From Leptospira perdikensis (GTDB taxonomy: Bacteria > Spirochaetota > Leptospiria > Leptospirales > Leptospiraceae), in assembly GCF_004769575.1 (NCBI RefSeq), contig NZ_RQGA01000013.1:186001-250000 (forward strand): a DNA stretch of 64,000 nucleotides. The letters run 5' to 3'. The notes below the pieces were generated by a model. The model was given only the letters and a program-made list of their open reading frames with translations. It made no database searches and was not told the DNA's origin. Positions 27,482 to 36,897 of this stretch are shown here, one piece after another. Numbering within the stretch: the stretch's first letter is position 1; the number at the start of each line of letters is the position of its first letter. A program made the translations under genes and the position numbers.

Positions 27482-27943
27482 CTATACCTTCTCGGAAGAC
27501 ATCTCTTCCATAGACTCGATGATGTTTTTACGAATAGGATGATTTTCATCCCGAGAAATACATTGTTTCCCCTTTCCCTCTTTTCCATTCAGAATGATAG
27601 GGCCTTGTAAGTTAGCCGTCATTCCTTTGGGATTATCATGAGGAATCGTAACAATTAAAAATATAAGTCCCTCTTTCCAACTGGAAAGTCCGATGTCATG
27701 CAGTTCCTCATCAGAAACAGCAGGTTTATAATCGTTCATAAACAATTCAGGTTGGATAACAATAAATGCCAGTCCCGACTCCTTTGTGGATTGTAACCAT
27801 TTGAAAGGACTTTCAGGACTTTCTTCGATAAGAGCATACTCATCAAATTCATCAAATCCGAGCAACCCTTGTGGGAATTTTAGGATTTGTTTTGTGTCCA
27901 CTTGGATGGTTCCGAAAGGTTTTGTGTGAATCGTTACCGACAT
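27482..27943 (-). CDS. fliW: Flagellar assembly factor FliW
   Basis: About 153 residues. FliW binds flagellin and CsrA in turn, coupling flagellin synthesis to filament assembly. The family core is clear: TKPFGTIQVDTKQILKFPQG and LLGFDEFDEYALIEE, then SPFKWLQS. I start at the ATG at 27943, which has CAGGAAC five bases upstream and matches the usual FliW N-terminus; an ATG at 27985 would add 14 residues. It lies directly before csrA and after flgL. Confidence 0.93.
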   Translation of the reverse strand: MSVTIHTKPFGTIQVDTKQILKFPQGLLGFDEFDEYALIEESPESPFKWLQSTKESGLAFIVIQPELFMNDYKPAVSDEELHDIGLSSWKEGLIFLIVTIPHDNPKGMTANLQGPIILNGKEGKGKQCISRDENHPIRKNIIESMEEMSSEKV

Positions 27944-27995
27944 TCTAGTTCCTGTACTTTCTTTTCTTTCTAATATAACCGTCATTTAGTTTCCG

Positions 27996-29264
27996 TTACC
28001 GAAGGAAATCCATCAAAGTTGGTTTGATAATTTTAGAACCGACATTGAGCGCATAACTATGAATTGTTTCTAACCATTTCATATTCATAATTGTTTCCGG
28101 AAAATCGATTCCTTCATTTTTAGCAAGAAGTTCTGTCATATACATTTTATCGTAAGAAACTCGTTCTTCATGTTGTTCCAAACGATTCATACGAGCACCA
28201 ATGGTAGAACGATGACGAAGGATATTTTCTAATGCCAAATCCAAATCACCCAAATCCCTTCCACCAATTCGTTCTTGGTCTTTTTGGATCAGGTCATTTC
28301 GAAGTTGGATGAGAACATCAAACACAGAAAGTCCTGTGACAGTTGCCGATTTAGAAAAGTTATTTGGTGGTTCACTTGCACTTGGTTCAATGAGTCCAAT
28401 GTCGCGAAGGACTGTTCCTCCATCCACATCCTCTAACCAAATTTGGTGAGGTGCCGTAGAAGAAATGGAAATGTTATCTTGGGCAAGTTTACTTGCTTTC
28501 ACTTCGAGAGGTGCATTATTGATTTTATCAATCACATCGTCGATGGTATCACCCACAGAGATATGAATTTCCACTCCATCAATTTTAAACTTTTGGTCGG
28601 AAGTGGCTTGGTAAGCGGAGTTATCCACTTTGGAAGTGACACTGACGTTCGTTCCCCAAAATACTTTGTTACCGGGAATAGTAATCGGAATGTATTCACC
28701 TTTTTCGATTTCACGGAGTTGTTCTCCGATATCACCGCGATACTCAACACCCACGTATTGGTTTTTGAGTTCCAGGCCTTGCAAACCTTTAATTTTTGAT
28801 TCAATTGGTTCAAAAGGAGGTCTTTCAATGACATGACCACCAAACAAAGGTTGTCCGGTAGCATCACGGGCATTCGCAAGATCAACAATCGCACGTAAAT
28901 GTTGGTCAATCTCTTTACCAATCGCAACTTCTAATTCAAATCCCTTGTCCCCTTGGTAAATCCCGTTTCCCGCTTGGACGGTAAGAACACGAGCCCTTTG
29001 GAAAATTTCACCCATCTTGTCTAGGACACCATCAATCTGTTGTAACCTTTGGTATCCGTCCCCAATGTTTTCTTCGTATTGGGAAAGTTCGTTCAGGCGA
29101 GAACGAAAGTACATTTGGTTTGTGGCCGCACCCGGATCATCGGATGGTTTACGGATTTTTAATCCCGTACCCAATTGGGTTTGGGTTTCATCCATAGCCA
29201 CTTGGTGGCGGTTTAAGTTCCGCACCAAGGAATTGTTCTGCATCATGTTAGTGATTCTGATCAT
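27996..29264 (-). CDS. flgL: Flagellar hook-filament junction protein FlgL (HAP3)
   Basis: 422 residues. The N-terminal helix RITNMMQNNSLVRNLNRHQ with LGTGLKIRKPSDDPG, and a C-terminal flagellin-like helix (LAKNEGIDFPETIMNMKWLE), define FlgL, which joins the hook to the filament. The central domain is a beta-rich variable part. It begins 2 bp after flgK and belongs to the flgN-flgK-flgL-fliW-csrA operon. In spirochaetes it acts inside the periplasm. Confidence 0.94.
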   Translation of the reverse strand: MIRITNMMQNNSLVRNLNRHQVAMDETQTQLGTGLKIRKPSDDPGAATNQMYFRSRLNELSQYEENIGDGYQRLQQIDGVLDKMGEIFQRARVLTVQAGNGIYQGDKGFELEVAIGKEIDQHLRAIVDLANARDATGQPLFGGHVIERPPFEPIESKIKGLQGLELKNQYVGVEYRGDIGEQLREIEKGEYIPITIPGNKVFWGTNVSVTSKVDNSAYQATSDQKFKIDGVEIHISVGDTIDDVIDKINNAPLEVKASKLAQDNISISSTAPHQIWLEDVDGGTVLRDIGLIEPSASEPPNNFSKSATVTGLSVFDVLIQLRNDLIQKDQERIGGRDLGDLDLALENILRHRSTIGARMNRLEQHEERVSYDKMYMTELLAKNEGIDFPETIMNMKWLETIHSYALNVGSKIIKPTLMDFLR

Positions 29265-29266
29265 GA

Positions 29267-31180
29267 TTATACACCTAACCTATTGATGATGGTATCTAAC
29301 ATTTCATTGAGTGTGGAGATCATTCTGGCAGATGCATTATAAGATTGTTGGAACTGAACCATATTGGCCATCTCCTCATCCAAATTCACACCCATCACAG
29401 ACTGACGCATGTTCTCAAGTTCCACCATAAGTTCATTTTGAGTGGTATACTCTTGTTTTGCTTCTCTTGCTTCTGTTCCGAGTCTAGAAATCAGTGAGTT
29501 ATAAAAATCATCCGTTGTTTTGGAATAATCAAACATCACCGGTTTTTCACGGAGGGCCGCTGCGATGAGAAGTGCATTGGATCCATCTTTTTGACCGTTC
29601 GGTGAATTATAATCACCGGACCCATTCACATCCTTACCACGAGCTGCTGCAATGTTTGCTGGGTTGTTTCTGACATCTTCTGACATTTTAAAGAAAGAAG
29701 AAGGATGATACATTGGTGTGAGAGTGATGTCCTGCGCATTCGCTTGGAATTTGTTGATCTCACCCACTTTGCGATAATCAAAAGATCCAGCAACACCTGT
29801 TGCCGTTAAGATTCCTGTCAGACCCACAAGAAGTTCGCCTGAGTCTTCCAAGTGGCGAATCATAAAGTTTTCTTTTTTATCCAAAGGGTTTGTCGTTGCT
29901 TTTAGCGCCAACTGGTTGTCATGCGACATGTAAGCCACAACACCAGTTTCCGAACGATTGATTCGTTTGATCACAGCATTCAAAGTATCATCTTTGGAAT
30001 AAGGAACTAAAATTTCAGTTTCCCCACCAGGACTTGCTTTCAAAAAACGCATGGTTCCTGAAATTCCAATCGGACGATCGGCATCAATTGAGGTACGACC
30101 TGTTACACGGAACACAGCCGTTTTATCGTTCAGTCCATCTCCATCGGTATCAATTTCACCGAAGGTATTGGTGGCAAGAGCCCTGCTTTCAAAAAAGTTA
30201 AGATTGGTTTTTCCATTCAAACCAAATCCATCTTTATGAATTTCATTGATGACATCCATCGCATTGATGGCGAGAGCATCGACAGCATTGATTTTTTCGA
30301 CGAGAATTCGGTCTCTGATTTCATAGAGAGCTTGGATGCTCCCCTTTCGGAGTAAAACTGTATCTCCAGTTTCTGACCATTTTAAGTCCAAAAGGCCATC
30401 GTTATTTGGATTTCCGACCAAATCGATTTTATGAACTTTTTGTCCTTGGACAAGGATCTGTTGGCCAATAAAAACCATCAGTTCATCTTCGTCACTGCGG
30501 CCAATGGTAATGTCCGCCATCCCCGCAAGTTCTTGTAAAAGTTCATCCCTTCTATCCAAAAGGTCATTCGGATTATCACCTAATGCTTGTGATTTTGTGA
30601 TTTTTTCGTTCAGAGATTTGATATTCTCTGCCACGGTATTCAAATGGTTTACTTTTGATTCGATTTCGCGATTGGATTGGTCTCTGAGTAAAGAAAGTTT
30701 TCTATACACATCTTCCATTCGAGAACCAAGAGCTTCCGCTTTTTCTTGGACTACGGCTCTATGCGCCGTTTCTTCTGGATAGTTAGAAAGATCCTCCCAT
30801 GAAGACCAGAACTGATCCATCATAGAACGAAGTGTGGTTCCTGTTGGTTCGTTAAAAACAGTTTCTACTTGGTATAAGTAATCATTCTTTTTCCCCCAAT
30901 ATTCTTTGAGAGATGAAGAATCAATGATACGATCATCGATGAAATTATCACGAACTCTTTCGATTTCGGAAATTTTTACCCCTTGTCCAATTTGTCCCGG
31001 CACTTCCGCACGGTTGAATGCTGGCTCATAAAGGGGATCCATACTATTCATGACCACTCTTTGACGAGCATAATGTTTGTTATCCGCATTGGATATGTTA
31101 TGACCAGTGGTTTGGATCGCTTGTTGGTGGACCGAAAGTCCTCGTTTTCCTATTTCAATTCCTTGGAATGTTGATCCCAT
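29267..31180 (-). CDS. flgK: Flagellar hook-associated protein FlgK (HAP1)
   Basis: 637 residues. The N-terminus ([31 protein letters not shown]) and the C-terminal helix ([30 protein letters not shown], in two parts) are the conserved ends of FlgK, which forms the first junction ring on the hook. The middle is longer than in enterobacteria (about 550 residues there), as often seen in spirochaetes. It starts 9 bp after flgN. Confidence 0.95.
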   Translation of the reverse strand: MGSTFQGIEIGKRGLSVHQQAIQTTGHNISNADNKHYARQRVVMNSMDPLYEPAFNRAEVPGQIGQGVKISEIERVRDNFIDDRIIDSSSLKEYWGKKNDYLYQVETVFNEPTGTTLRSMMDQFWSSWEDLSNYPEETAHRAVVQEKAEALGSRMEDVYRKLSLLRDQSNREIESKVNHLNTVAENIKSLNEKITKSQALGDNPNDLLDRRDELLQELAGMADITIGRSDEDELMVFIGQQILVQGQKVHKIDLVGNPNNDGLLDLKWSETGDTVLLRKGSIQALYEIRDRILVEKINAVDALAINAMDVINEIHKDGFGLNGKTNLNFFESRALATNTFGEIDTDGDGLNDKTAVFRVTGRTSIDADRPIGISGTMRFLKASPGGETEILVPYSKDDTLNAVIKRINRSETGVVAYMSHDNQLALKATTNPLDKKENFMIRHLEDSGELLVGLTGILTATGVAGSFDYRKVGEINKFQANAQDITLTPMYHPSSFFKMSEDVRNNPANIAAARGKDVNGSGDYNSPNGQKDGSNALLIAAALREKPVMFDYSKTTDDFYNSLISRLGTEAREAKQEYTTQNELMVELENMRQSVMGVNLDEEMANMVQFQQSYNASARMISTLNEMLDTIINRLGV

Positions 31181-31189
31181 ACGATACTC

Positions 31190-31702
31190 CTAGGCAGTCG
31201 CGTTCAAAATGATCGCGCCTTTTTGGCCCTGCCCACGCCTTGTCGGTTGTTTGTGTGAGGTATAAACTTTTTCCCTGGATAACTCTTGCAAAGAGTCAAC
31301 AGTTGTTTGTAAAAAATCTTTTCTGGTTCTTAAGAGTTTGTCGTTTGTGATGATAGCATCTTTTAAATCTGCCACGACCTTCTTTAATTCCAAAGCAAAG
31401 GTTTTTAATTTAAAATTGGAATCACGATCCATTTGGTTCAAAAAACTCGTGAGAGTAATAGAAGATTCTTCTTTTGTGAATTTTTCTTTTTCGTAGACAT
31501 CTTCAATGGCCTTCATTCGAATTCGTTCCAATTCTGAGGCTTCTACCATAATATGATAACTTTCTTTGACATGGGATTCCAAAGACTTTCCGTCCGCAGA
31601 ATGGATGGCCGCTCTTTTTTTGCCTTCCAATTCCAGAAGGCGCTTGTAACAGTCTATTTCATTAGTAAATAAACTTCTAAGTGATTCTACCCAATCCAAC
31701 AT
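31190..31702 (-). CDS. flgN: FlgN-like flagellar export chaperone
   Basis: 170 residues, predicted all-helical and highly charged, beginning MLDWVESLRSLFTNEIDCYKRLLELEGKKRAAI. FlgN is the cytoplasmic export chaperone for FlgK and FlgL, and the gene directly precedes flgK, the expected order. Sequence similarity to enterobacterial FlgN is weak, as normal, so position carries much of the call. The ribosome site AAGGA lies inside a small leader hairpin (listed separately). Confidence 0.8.
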   Translation of the reverse strand: MLDWVESLRSLFTNEIDCYKRLLELEGKKRAAIHSADGKSLESHVKESYHIMVEASELERIRMKAIEDVYEKEKFTKEESSITLTSFLNQMDRDSNFKLKTFALELKKVVADLKDAIITNDKLLRTRKDFLQTTVDSLQELSREKVYTSHKQPTRRGQGQKGAIILNATA

Positions 31703-31708
31703 GCGAAT

Positions 31709-31730
31709 TCCTTTTCCCTTATGGGAAGGA
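31709..31730 (-). promoter_or_regulatory. Leader hairpin covering the flgN ribosome site, possible CsrA target
   Basis: In the flgN leader, UCCUU-CCC can pair with GGG-AA(AA)GGA around a 4-base loop, hiding the AAGGA ribosome site just before the ATG. The strand carries two ANGGA motifs (AGGGA and AAGGA), the type recognised by CsrA, which the same operon encodes. CsrA autoregulation through this site is an inference. Confidence 0.4.
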
Positions 31731-31788
31731 TCGACGGATTCCCAAACTAGCTTAGGAAAATTTATAAAAATTTACTATTTTAAGGTCT

Positions 31789-31965
31789 ATGTCGCTAAAA
31801 TCGCCTTGTACCAAAGTCTGCATGATGGACCCAGATTCTGGGCTCTGTGCGGGTTGTTTTCGAACTATTGAAGAGATTGGGAATTGGTCAGTGATGACTG
31901 AGGAAGAGAGAGAAAGAGTTTGGAGTGAGCTCCCGCAAAGAAAAGCGGGAGACTCTCTCAAATAA
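31789..31965 (+). CDS. Small DUF1289-family cysteine-rich protein
   Basis: 58 residues, short but clearly a known family: SPCTKVCMMDPDSGLCAGCFRT, then EIGNWSVMTEEERERVW and LPQR match DUF1289. Four cysteines (C7, C11, C20, C23) probably bind a metal. The ATG has AAGG a few bases upstream. Function of the family is unknown. It is divergent from flgN and ends 5 bp before the convergent zinc-finger-like gene. Its 3' coding end carries a 7-bp hairpin (CTCCCGC at 31930 with GCGGGAG at 31945). Confidence 0.8.
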   Translation: MSLKSPCTKVCMMDPDSGLCAGCFRTIEEIGNWSVMTEEERERVWSELPQRKAGDSLK

Positions 31966-31970
31966 ATTGG

Positions 31971-32258
31971 TTATTTAGAACCTTTATCGATCTTGTTGCG
32001 GTGTTCTTCGCACAATCTATAGAGCTGGTCTGTAGATGGATTTTTCTTTGTGACTTTTTTTCCGCATACAATACACATTCCTTGGGCTCTTCTTCGTTTG
32101 TATAACAATTGAACTCGCTCTGCACCGGAAAGATTGTATTTACTGATTTGAAGGCGAACCCCTTTTACCAAATAGCTTCCAATGGCAGACTCTTCACCTT
32201 TTTTAAGTTCGGTAAAAATCTTACTCAGCTCATCCGGTTTAATCGATTTAGGTTTCAT
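31971..32258 (-). CDS. Small protein with a C-terminal zinc-finger-like motif
   Basis: 95 residues. The C-terminal half has a CxxC-x16-C-x2-H arrangement (CIVCGKK, then LCEEHRNK), which looks like a metal-binding finger; the N-terminal half is helical and basic. It could bind nucleic acid, but no family is recognised. A good AGGAGA ribosome site precedes the ATG. The upstream region holds an operator-like inverted repeat. Confidence 0.65.
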   Translation of the reverse strand: MKPKSIKPDELSKIFTELKKGEESAIGSYLVKGVRLQISKYNLSGAERVQLLYKRRRAQGMCIVCGKKVTKKNPSTDQLYRLCEEHRNKIDKGSK

Positions 32259-32309
32259 ACATTCTCCTGCTTTCTTGCTAAATTTAACTCTCTGTTAGAT
32301 TCTAAATGT

Positions 32310-32321
32310 TAATGCACATTA
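32310..32321. promoter_or_regulatory. Short operator-like inverted repeat
   Basis: TAATG-CA-CATTA, 5-bp arms around 2 bases, lies about 50 bp upstream of the small zinc-finger-like gene in the divergent region with the next plus-strand gene. It has the size and symmetry of a repressor site. No regulator can be assigned. Confidence 0.25.
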
Positions 32322-32473
32322 GTCAGTACCCACTAACGCGCAACACAATTTTGAAATCATATCCGATTTAACGAATATAGACAAAAAAACTAGGGATAAA
32401 CTCTAATATTTAGAATGATTTTTGTCTTGGCAAAGTTCAAATTTCGATTACGATCAAATGTAAGGAGCCATGT

Positions 32474-32809
32474 ATGGAAAAGAAATACAAAACACTCAAA
32501 GATTTTTTCCCATTTTATTTAGAGGAACATAGTCATCCCTTCAATCGAGCTCTTCACTTTGTTGGATCAAGTCTAGCCTTAGGATGTATCCTTGGATTTT
32601 TATCTACAGGTAAGTTCTATATCTTAGCCTTCGCTCTTGTTAGTGGGTATTTCTTCGCATGGATCGGACATTTTTTTGTCGAAAAGAACCGACCTGCAAC
32701 CTTTACCTATCCATTTTATTCTTTTGTCTCTGATTGGGTCATGTATTTCAAAATGTTAACCGGTCGCATTGATGTAGAATTTGCCAAAATTAAGTCAAAT
32801 AAAGGTTAA
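32474..32809 (+). CDS. DUF962/Mpo1-like membrane protein
   Basis: 111 residues with the family pattern: FFPFYLEEHSHPFNRALHFVG at the start (in two parts), two or three hydrophobic helices, and GHFFVEKNRPATF. The yeast member Mpo1 is an iron-dependent dioxygenase that oxidises 2-hydroxy fatty acids; the His residues in EHSHP, LHF and GHF are the likely iron ligands. A role in fatty-acid oxidation is plausible for leptospires, but is only inferred from the family. It has a GGAG ribosome site and the next gene follows directly. Confidence 0.8.
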   Translation: MEKKYKTLKDFFPFYLEEHSHPFNRALHFVGSSLALGCILGFLSTGKFYILAFALVSGYFFAWIGHFFVEKNRPATFTYPFYSFVSDWVMYFKMLTGRIDVEFAKIKSNKG

Positions 32810-32810
32810 G

Positions 32811-33401
32811 ATGAAACTTGTTCTCAACTTACTCGTAACTTTTGTTCTATTGTTTGGTTGCCAACCAAAGGATGTCACCAAACAGGACATTACTGCTCTG
32901 CGAGATGGAAATCATGAAAACCTCTTCAGTTTTTCAAATATGATTTTGCCAAAGATCCTAGGACAAGAATTCAAACGGTTTGAGTCGGGTGTGGATGCGG
33001 ACAAAAAGAACGAAGTTCATATCACCTATGGCAGTAACTCAGCCCTCACCTTCAATGATAAGTCCGATTATCGTAAGACCAGTACTGAATACCATAGTTT
33101 AGTTCTTTTACGAGTGGGTTATGCCCTAACCCTTCATCAGTTTCATAGACTTTCTCTCAGCCTTTCTAAACCATTTTTCATTCAGGGAGAAAACAATCCC
33201 GATGCAGAAATCCAAGAAGCAGAAATTTTCAGAACCACCATTTCTAAACCAGAATTAGACGTTTTTTGGGAAAACCACCCCAATTTTGATCCCTACACTG
33301 CTCCCAAAATAGGAGAAAAAGAATGGGAGGCCATTACGGCGGAGGTTCAAAAGTTATGGAAAGTGGAATTGGATGAATTTAGTCGGGTGAAGTTGGAATG
33401 A
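32811..33401 (+). CDS. Hypothetical lipoprotein
   Basis: 196 residues starting at the ATG at 32811, just after the preceding stop, with AAAGG upstream. The N-terminus is a lipoprotein signal with lipobox LLFGC (about residue 17). The mature part has no recognisable domain. It is probably co-transcribed with the DUF962 gene. Its 3' end overlaps the convergent aat gene by 23 bp. Confidence 0.7.
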   Translation: MKLVLNLLVTFVLLFGCQPKDVTKQDITALRDGNHENLFSFSNMILPKILGQEFKRFESGVDADKKNEVHITYGSNSALTFNDKSDYRKTSTEYHSLVLLRVGYALTLHQFHRLSLSLSKPFFIQGENNPDAEIQEAEIFRTTISKPELDVFWENHPNFDPYTAPKIGEKEWEAITAEVQKLWKVELDEFSRVKLE

Positions 33402-34044
33402 TCCATGGATTTTCGTCGCCTAACGCGCGCTCCAATCGATCTAAATAAGAAAGTTTAGGAATTTCATAAGCACCTAACTGCCAAGTCACATGATTGAGTT
33501 GTTGGGTGTCAAACAGCTCAAATCCCGACTGCCTCAATTTTTCGAATAGATGATACAAGCCAACCTTACCTGCATCCGATTCAAAAGAAAACATACTTTC
33601 TCCGGCAAAAAATTTGCCAATCGCAACCCCATAAACCCCACCCACCAATACATTCTCTGCATTCCAAACTTCTAACGAATGGGCCCAACCCAATCGGTGT
33701 AATTCCATATACCCTTCGATAAAACCGGGAGTAATCCAAGTATTATCTTTTTCTCTATAGGAACAACCTTGCATCACAATCGGAAAGGCTTCATTAAAAG
33801 AAATACGAAACTTACCTTGTCTGACTTTGCGAAGGACCGTTTTTGAAAAATGAACTCTTTGTATATCAAAGATGGCACGGGGATCTAAACAATACCAACG
33901 TATTGGGTCTTCTGACCAAGGGAAAATTCCTAGTTTATAAGCATATAACAAACGCTCTACGGAAAAATCCCCACCTACGGCAACAAGGTCTTCCTTCCAT
34001 ATCCGCGGGTTTTTAAAAAATTGGTCTAAACTCCTTTGTGTCAA
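33379..34044 (-). CDS. aat: Leucyl/phenylalanyl-tRNA-protein transferase
   Basis: 221 residues. Aat adds Leu or Phe from tRNA to proteins with N-terminal Arg or Lys, marking them for ClpAP degradation by the N-end rule. Family blocks: [24 protein letters not shown] (in two parts), [40 protein letters not shown] and [15 protein letters not shown]. It is of the usual length. It overlaps the upstream secreted-protein gene by ATGA. Confidence 0.94.
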   Translation of the reverse strand: MTQRSLDQFFKNPRIWKEDLVAVGGDFSVERLLYAYKLGIFPWSEDPIRWYCLDPRAIFDIQRVHFSKTVLRKVRQGKFRISFNEAFPIVMQGCSYREKDNTWITPGFIEGYMELHRLGWAHSLEVWNAENVLVGGVYGVAIGKFFAGESMFSFESDAGKVGLYHLFEKLRQSGFELFDTQQLNHVTWQLGAYEIPKLSYLDRLERALGDENPWIIPTSPD

Positions 34045-34772
34045 GGTTCCAATACATCCTTTGGATAATCATATACGATTTTTACTTTCAAACTTTTCCC
34101 ATTTTCATCATTGATATTGGAAAGTCCTTCGAATTGTAAAATTCGTCTGGTTTGGACATCATAAACTAAAAGAAACGGTTTCACAACTTGTTTCAAAAGA
34201 AAATTGTCAACTTCCAATCGTAAATACAAAGCAGACCTTCCCTTCCATTCCCCATCTTTAATTTTCTCTGCTGCAAATTTATAATCATCTAACTGAATAG
34301 GTGCAAGGAAATGAAAAGACATCCGCTCTCCCTTTGCCAAGGTTTCCCAATTGTTTCGTACAAAATAATCAAAACCCCCATCCATCACGGCCGGATACTT
34401 CGGAGTGTAGGTCCTTTCTACAAGAGGATCTTCTTTTTTACGTTTTGAAAAAAGGCGAACTGATTTACCTTTTACATCTGCTCCTTCCGTATAACCATCG
34501 CGAAAGTCTTCTGTTTTAAAAGTGGGGACTTCTGAATTTTTATCGAATTCAATGTGTTTGGTGCCAAACACCTTTCCCTCTGCGTCTTTGTAGAGGATAT
34601 CTGAATGGACATGTTTTCCATTATTATAATATTCTTTATGATTGTCTGAATAAATGTATTTTCCTGTATTCAGATCGTAGGCTTTCCCGAAGTATTGGTA
34701 CTTTGGTTTTTCTGCCCATAAAGGCAAAAAAGATGGAAAAACTATGGCAAAAATTAGGATTTTACGTATCAT
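34041..34772 (-). CDS. Hypothetical secreted protein
   Basis: 243 residues from the ATG at 34772, chosen because a signal peptide (about 1-21, ending PLWAE) begins there; the ORF itself extends to 34811 inside the opposite gene. The mature part is beta-rich, with YxxxGKxVHSD-like repeats near the start, and I recognise no domain. It is translationally coupled to aat by ATGA, although a functional link is not obvious. The divergent PilZ-like gene starts only 12 bp away. Confidence 0.65.
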   Translation of the reverse strand: MIRKILIFAIVFPSFLPLWAEKPKYQYFGKAYDLNTGKYIYSDNHKEYYNNGKHVHSDILYKDAEGKVFGTKHIEFDKNSEVPTFKTEDFRDGYTEGADVKGKSVRLFSKRKKEDPLVERTYTPKYPAVMDGGFDYFVRNNWETLAKGERMSFHFLAPIQLDDYKFAAEKIKDGEWKGRSALYLRLEVDNFLLKQVVKPFLLVYDVQTRRILQFEGLSNINDENGKSLKVKIVYDYPKDVLEP

Positions 34773-34784
34773 ACTGCTTAGACC

Positions 34785-35957
34785 ATGAAAAAATACAGAC
34801 TGACTGACCAAAGGACACTTTTAGGAATCGTTTCCAAACTAACCGCCACTGTCCTCCAAGAGAGGGATTCAAAACAGAAATTCACTCTCCAGAACCCAGT
34901 TGCTGTAAACGATATTATGAAGTCGGTTCATATTACCATTACAACAACCGAACCCCTCCTTTCCAAACCCAAGTCTCTTATTTGTGTTCTCAAAGAAAAC
35001 AGAGTCGAACTTCGAGTCAAACCAGTCAATCCGTACCAAGATGATTTACTCCAAGTTTATGAAATTCTCATCGAACCATTGGAAAGGTCCGCCAAACGAG
35101 CCAACATCGAAGATATCTCCGCTTACGAATTCAAAATGGCACAAACTGCGGATTTAGGTACGGTTATCTCAATTTATGGAAAAACTTCCATCATCAACCA
35201 AACATTGAACCAATGGCAGGTCCATTTGGAACAAACACTGACAAACTACGGTTACTTCATCAAAAAAGTCCAAATTGGATTTTATTATGCGGTGGACACA
35301 CAACTAATGGAAGCCTTAGCAGCCTCGAAAGCACCGTATTACGTGCGTGATGCGAATCGTAGAATTTTTTATACAGACAGAAGTTTCTTTAGCCCCAAAA
35401 AACTCAGCGAAATCTACGTTCGATCTTATTTAGATTCTCTACTTTTAAACAATGCAAAATCGACTCTGATATTTCCTTTTTTTTCCAACGGAAAAGTTTT
35501 ACTAGGTTACTTTGAAATCATCAGCAATTTACCTGACCTCGGTAATCCTATCTTACAATCTAATATTGAAGGCCCGGAAGGAATTGGACCTTTACTCACT
35601 TTCTTAGAACAGAAAGCTGAGGAATTTGTATTTCAATTGGAATTTGCATATGCGAAAGATTGGGAAACCATTATTCGCACAACGCCCGTTAGAGACATTA
35701 GCCAAGATGGTCGAGGAATTGGTATGACATTTCCAGCTGGTTCAAACATCGAAACAAAGACCTTAGGTTCTCCTGTATCTTTCCAAATGGTTATCAACTC
35801 ATCGCCTTATACTTTTTACGGAAGTCTGAGAAGTATGAAAAAAGGAGAATCTGATTCTATAAATATCGGATTACAAATTTTCCAATGCGACAAACCAGAA
35901 GGGATGTCTTACCTTAGTTCTTACGCATCAAATTTAATTGGAGAAGCTGTTTCATGA
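34785..35957 (+). CDS. Leptospira-type protein with C-terminal PilZ-like domain
   Basis: 390 residues. The last third (VRDISQDGRGIGMTF, then a strand-rich segment with NIGLQIF) resembles a PilZ domain, and the rest resembles the DUF1577 family that I recall from Leptospira. The RxxxR motif needed to bind cyclic di-GMP is not clearly placed, so binding is uncertain. Cytoplasmic, no signal peptide. The next gene overlaps by ATGA. A similar layout is seen in the gene at 50409-51533. Function is unknown. Confidence 0.65.
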   Translation: MKKYRLTDQRTLLGIVSKLTATVLQERDSKQKFTLQNPVAVNDIMKSVHITITTTEPLLSKPKSLICVLKENRVELRVKPVNPYQDDLLQVYEILIEPLERSAKRANIEDISAYEFKMAQTADLGTVISIYGKTSIINQTLNQWQVHLEQTLTNYGYFIKKVQIGFYYAVDTQLMEALAASKAPYYVRDANRRIFYTDRSFFSPKKLSEIYVRSYLDSLLLNNAKSTLIFPFFSNGKVLLGYFEIISNLPDLGNPILQSNIEGPEGIGPLLTFLEQKAEEFVFQLEFAYAKDWETIIRTTPVRDISQDGRGIGMTFPAGSNIETKTLGSPVSFQMVINSSPYTFYGSLRSMKKGESDSINIGLQIFQCDKPEGMSYLSSYASNLIGEAVS

Positions 35958-36328
35958 CTCCAGAACAATATGAAACAATTTTAACCTTATTAACAGAAAT
36001 CCAAAAAACGGGGGGATCTGACCCTTACCGTTTGGTACTTTATTTAGTTCCAAACATTGGTATCATATTTGGCACCACTCTTTTGTTTTTTTTGTTCCAG
36101 TGGTGGCATAAACAAAAGATGGCACTCATCCAATCGGGCCAATACAAACCTTGGAGTTTTGACATCAGATTGTATTCATTTTTCCTAGGTCTTTTGTTGA
36201 CATTCACTGGTTTTGCCTTATCGTTTGTATTTATACTCGTCTTAGGTCGTTCTATGGCGATGTTAGGAGGGTTAATCCCATTCGCAATTGGACTCGGTCT
36301 CTTGACCTTCTACAAAATGAGTCGTTAG
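35954..36328 (+). CDS. Small membrane protein of unknown function
   Basis: 124 residues with three hydrophobic segments (about 27-48, 72-95 and 98-118) and a basic loop after the first. No motif recognised; the pattern resembles small membrane proteins found beside ECF sigma genes in other bacteria. It overlaps the PilZ-like gene by ATGA and precedes the sigma factor, whose open frame begins inside this gene. Confidence 0.65.
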   Translation: MTPEQYETILTLLTEIQKTGGSDPYRLVLYLVPNIGIIFGTTLLFFLFQWWHKQKMALIQSGQYKPWSFDIRLYSFFLGLLLTFTGFALSFVFILVLGRSMAMLGGLIPFAIGLGLLTFYKMSR

Positions 36329-36342
36329 AGTCGACAAAACGT

Positions 36343-36897
36343 ATCTGCAACGAGGAAGACTGGAATTCTGTCCAGTCGGTCTTACGGGGTGACGTGTCCC
36401 AATTCGAATTGCTCATGAAAAGATACCAGGGCATGGTATTTTCCCAAGCAAAGAAAGCCTTTCTCACTGATGAAGAAGCAGAAGACTTTACCCAAGAAGT
36501 TTTTTTAAAAGCCTATGAATCTCTTAGCCAGTTTCGAGGAGAGTCACAATTTTCGACTTGGTTGTTTCAAATTGCAAAATTTCGCCTAACAAAAGTTTTT
36601 AAAAAGAAAAAACTCCCCATTACTGACTGGAAGGAAGATATCAGTTCTGTTGCTGATCTTTCAAAACCTTCCGTTGTTGAAATTTTAGACAAAGAAGAAA
36701 CAAGTCATAATTTACGATCTCTCATTTCTAAATTACCAAAATCATACCAAATGCCAATCCTCTTACATTACTTTGAAAATAAACCGCTCAAAGAAATTGC
36801 TTCAGATCTAAATATAAAACTAAATACAATCAAAAGCCATATTTCGAGAGGAAAGGATCTTTTAAGGAAATGGTGGTCACATGAAATCGAAGGTTGA
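36343..36897 (+). CDS. ECF-type RNA polymerase sigma factor, start uncertain
   Basis: The protein has sigma region 2 (FSQAKKAFLTDEEAEDFTQEVFLKAYESL in two parts) and region 4 (LPKSYQMPILLHYFENKPLKEIA and KLNTIKSHISRGKDLLRKW) of the sigma-70 ECF class. It would direct RNA polymerase to a small regulon. The only ATG, GTG or TTG in frame is GTG at 36394, but codons before it encode EEDWNSVQSVLRGD, the normal start of region 2. The frame is open from 36163. I therefore mark the CDS from the ATC at 36343 as a possible non-standard start; 36394 is the alternative. It overlaps the next membrane protein by 17 bp. Confidence 0.75.
   Translation: MCNEEDWNSVQSVLRGDVSQFELLMKRYQGMVFSQAKKAFLTDEEAEDFTQEVFLKAYESLSQFRGESQFSTWLFQIAKFRLTKVFKKKKLPITDWKEDISSVADLSKPSVVEILDKEETSHNLRSLISKLPKSYQMPILLHYFENKPLKEIASDLNIKLNTIKSHISRGKDLLRKWWSHEIEG

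Noticed and set aside
31752..31961. A minus-strand ORF of 69 residues between flgN and the zinc-finger-like gene
   Set aside because: It is the antisense shadow of the DUF1289 gene and has no homology or ribosome site.
35954..36897. Programmed frameshift fusing the small membrane protein to the sigma factor
   Set aside because: The sigma frame is open within the membrane protein gene, but no slippery heptamer with a downstream structure was found, and a non-standard start explains the data more simply.
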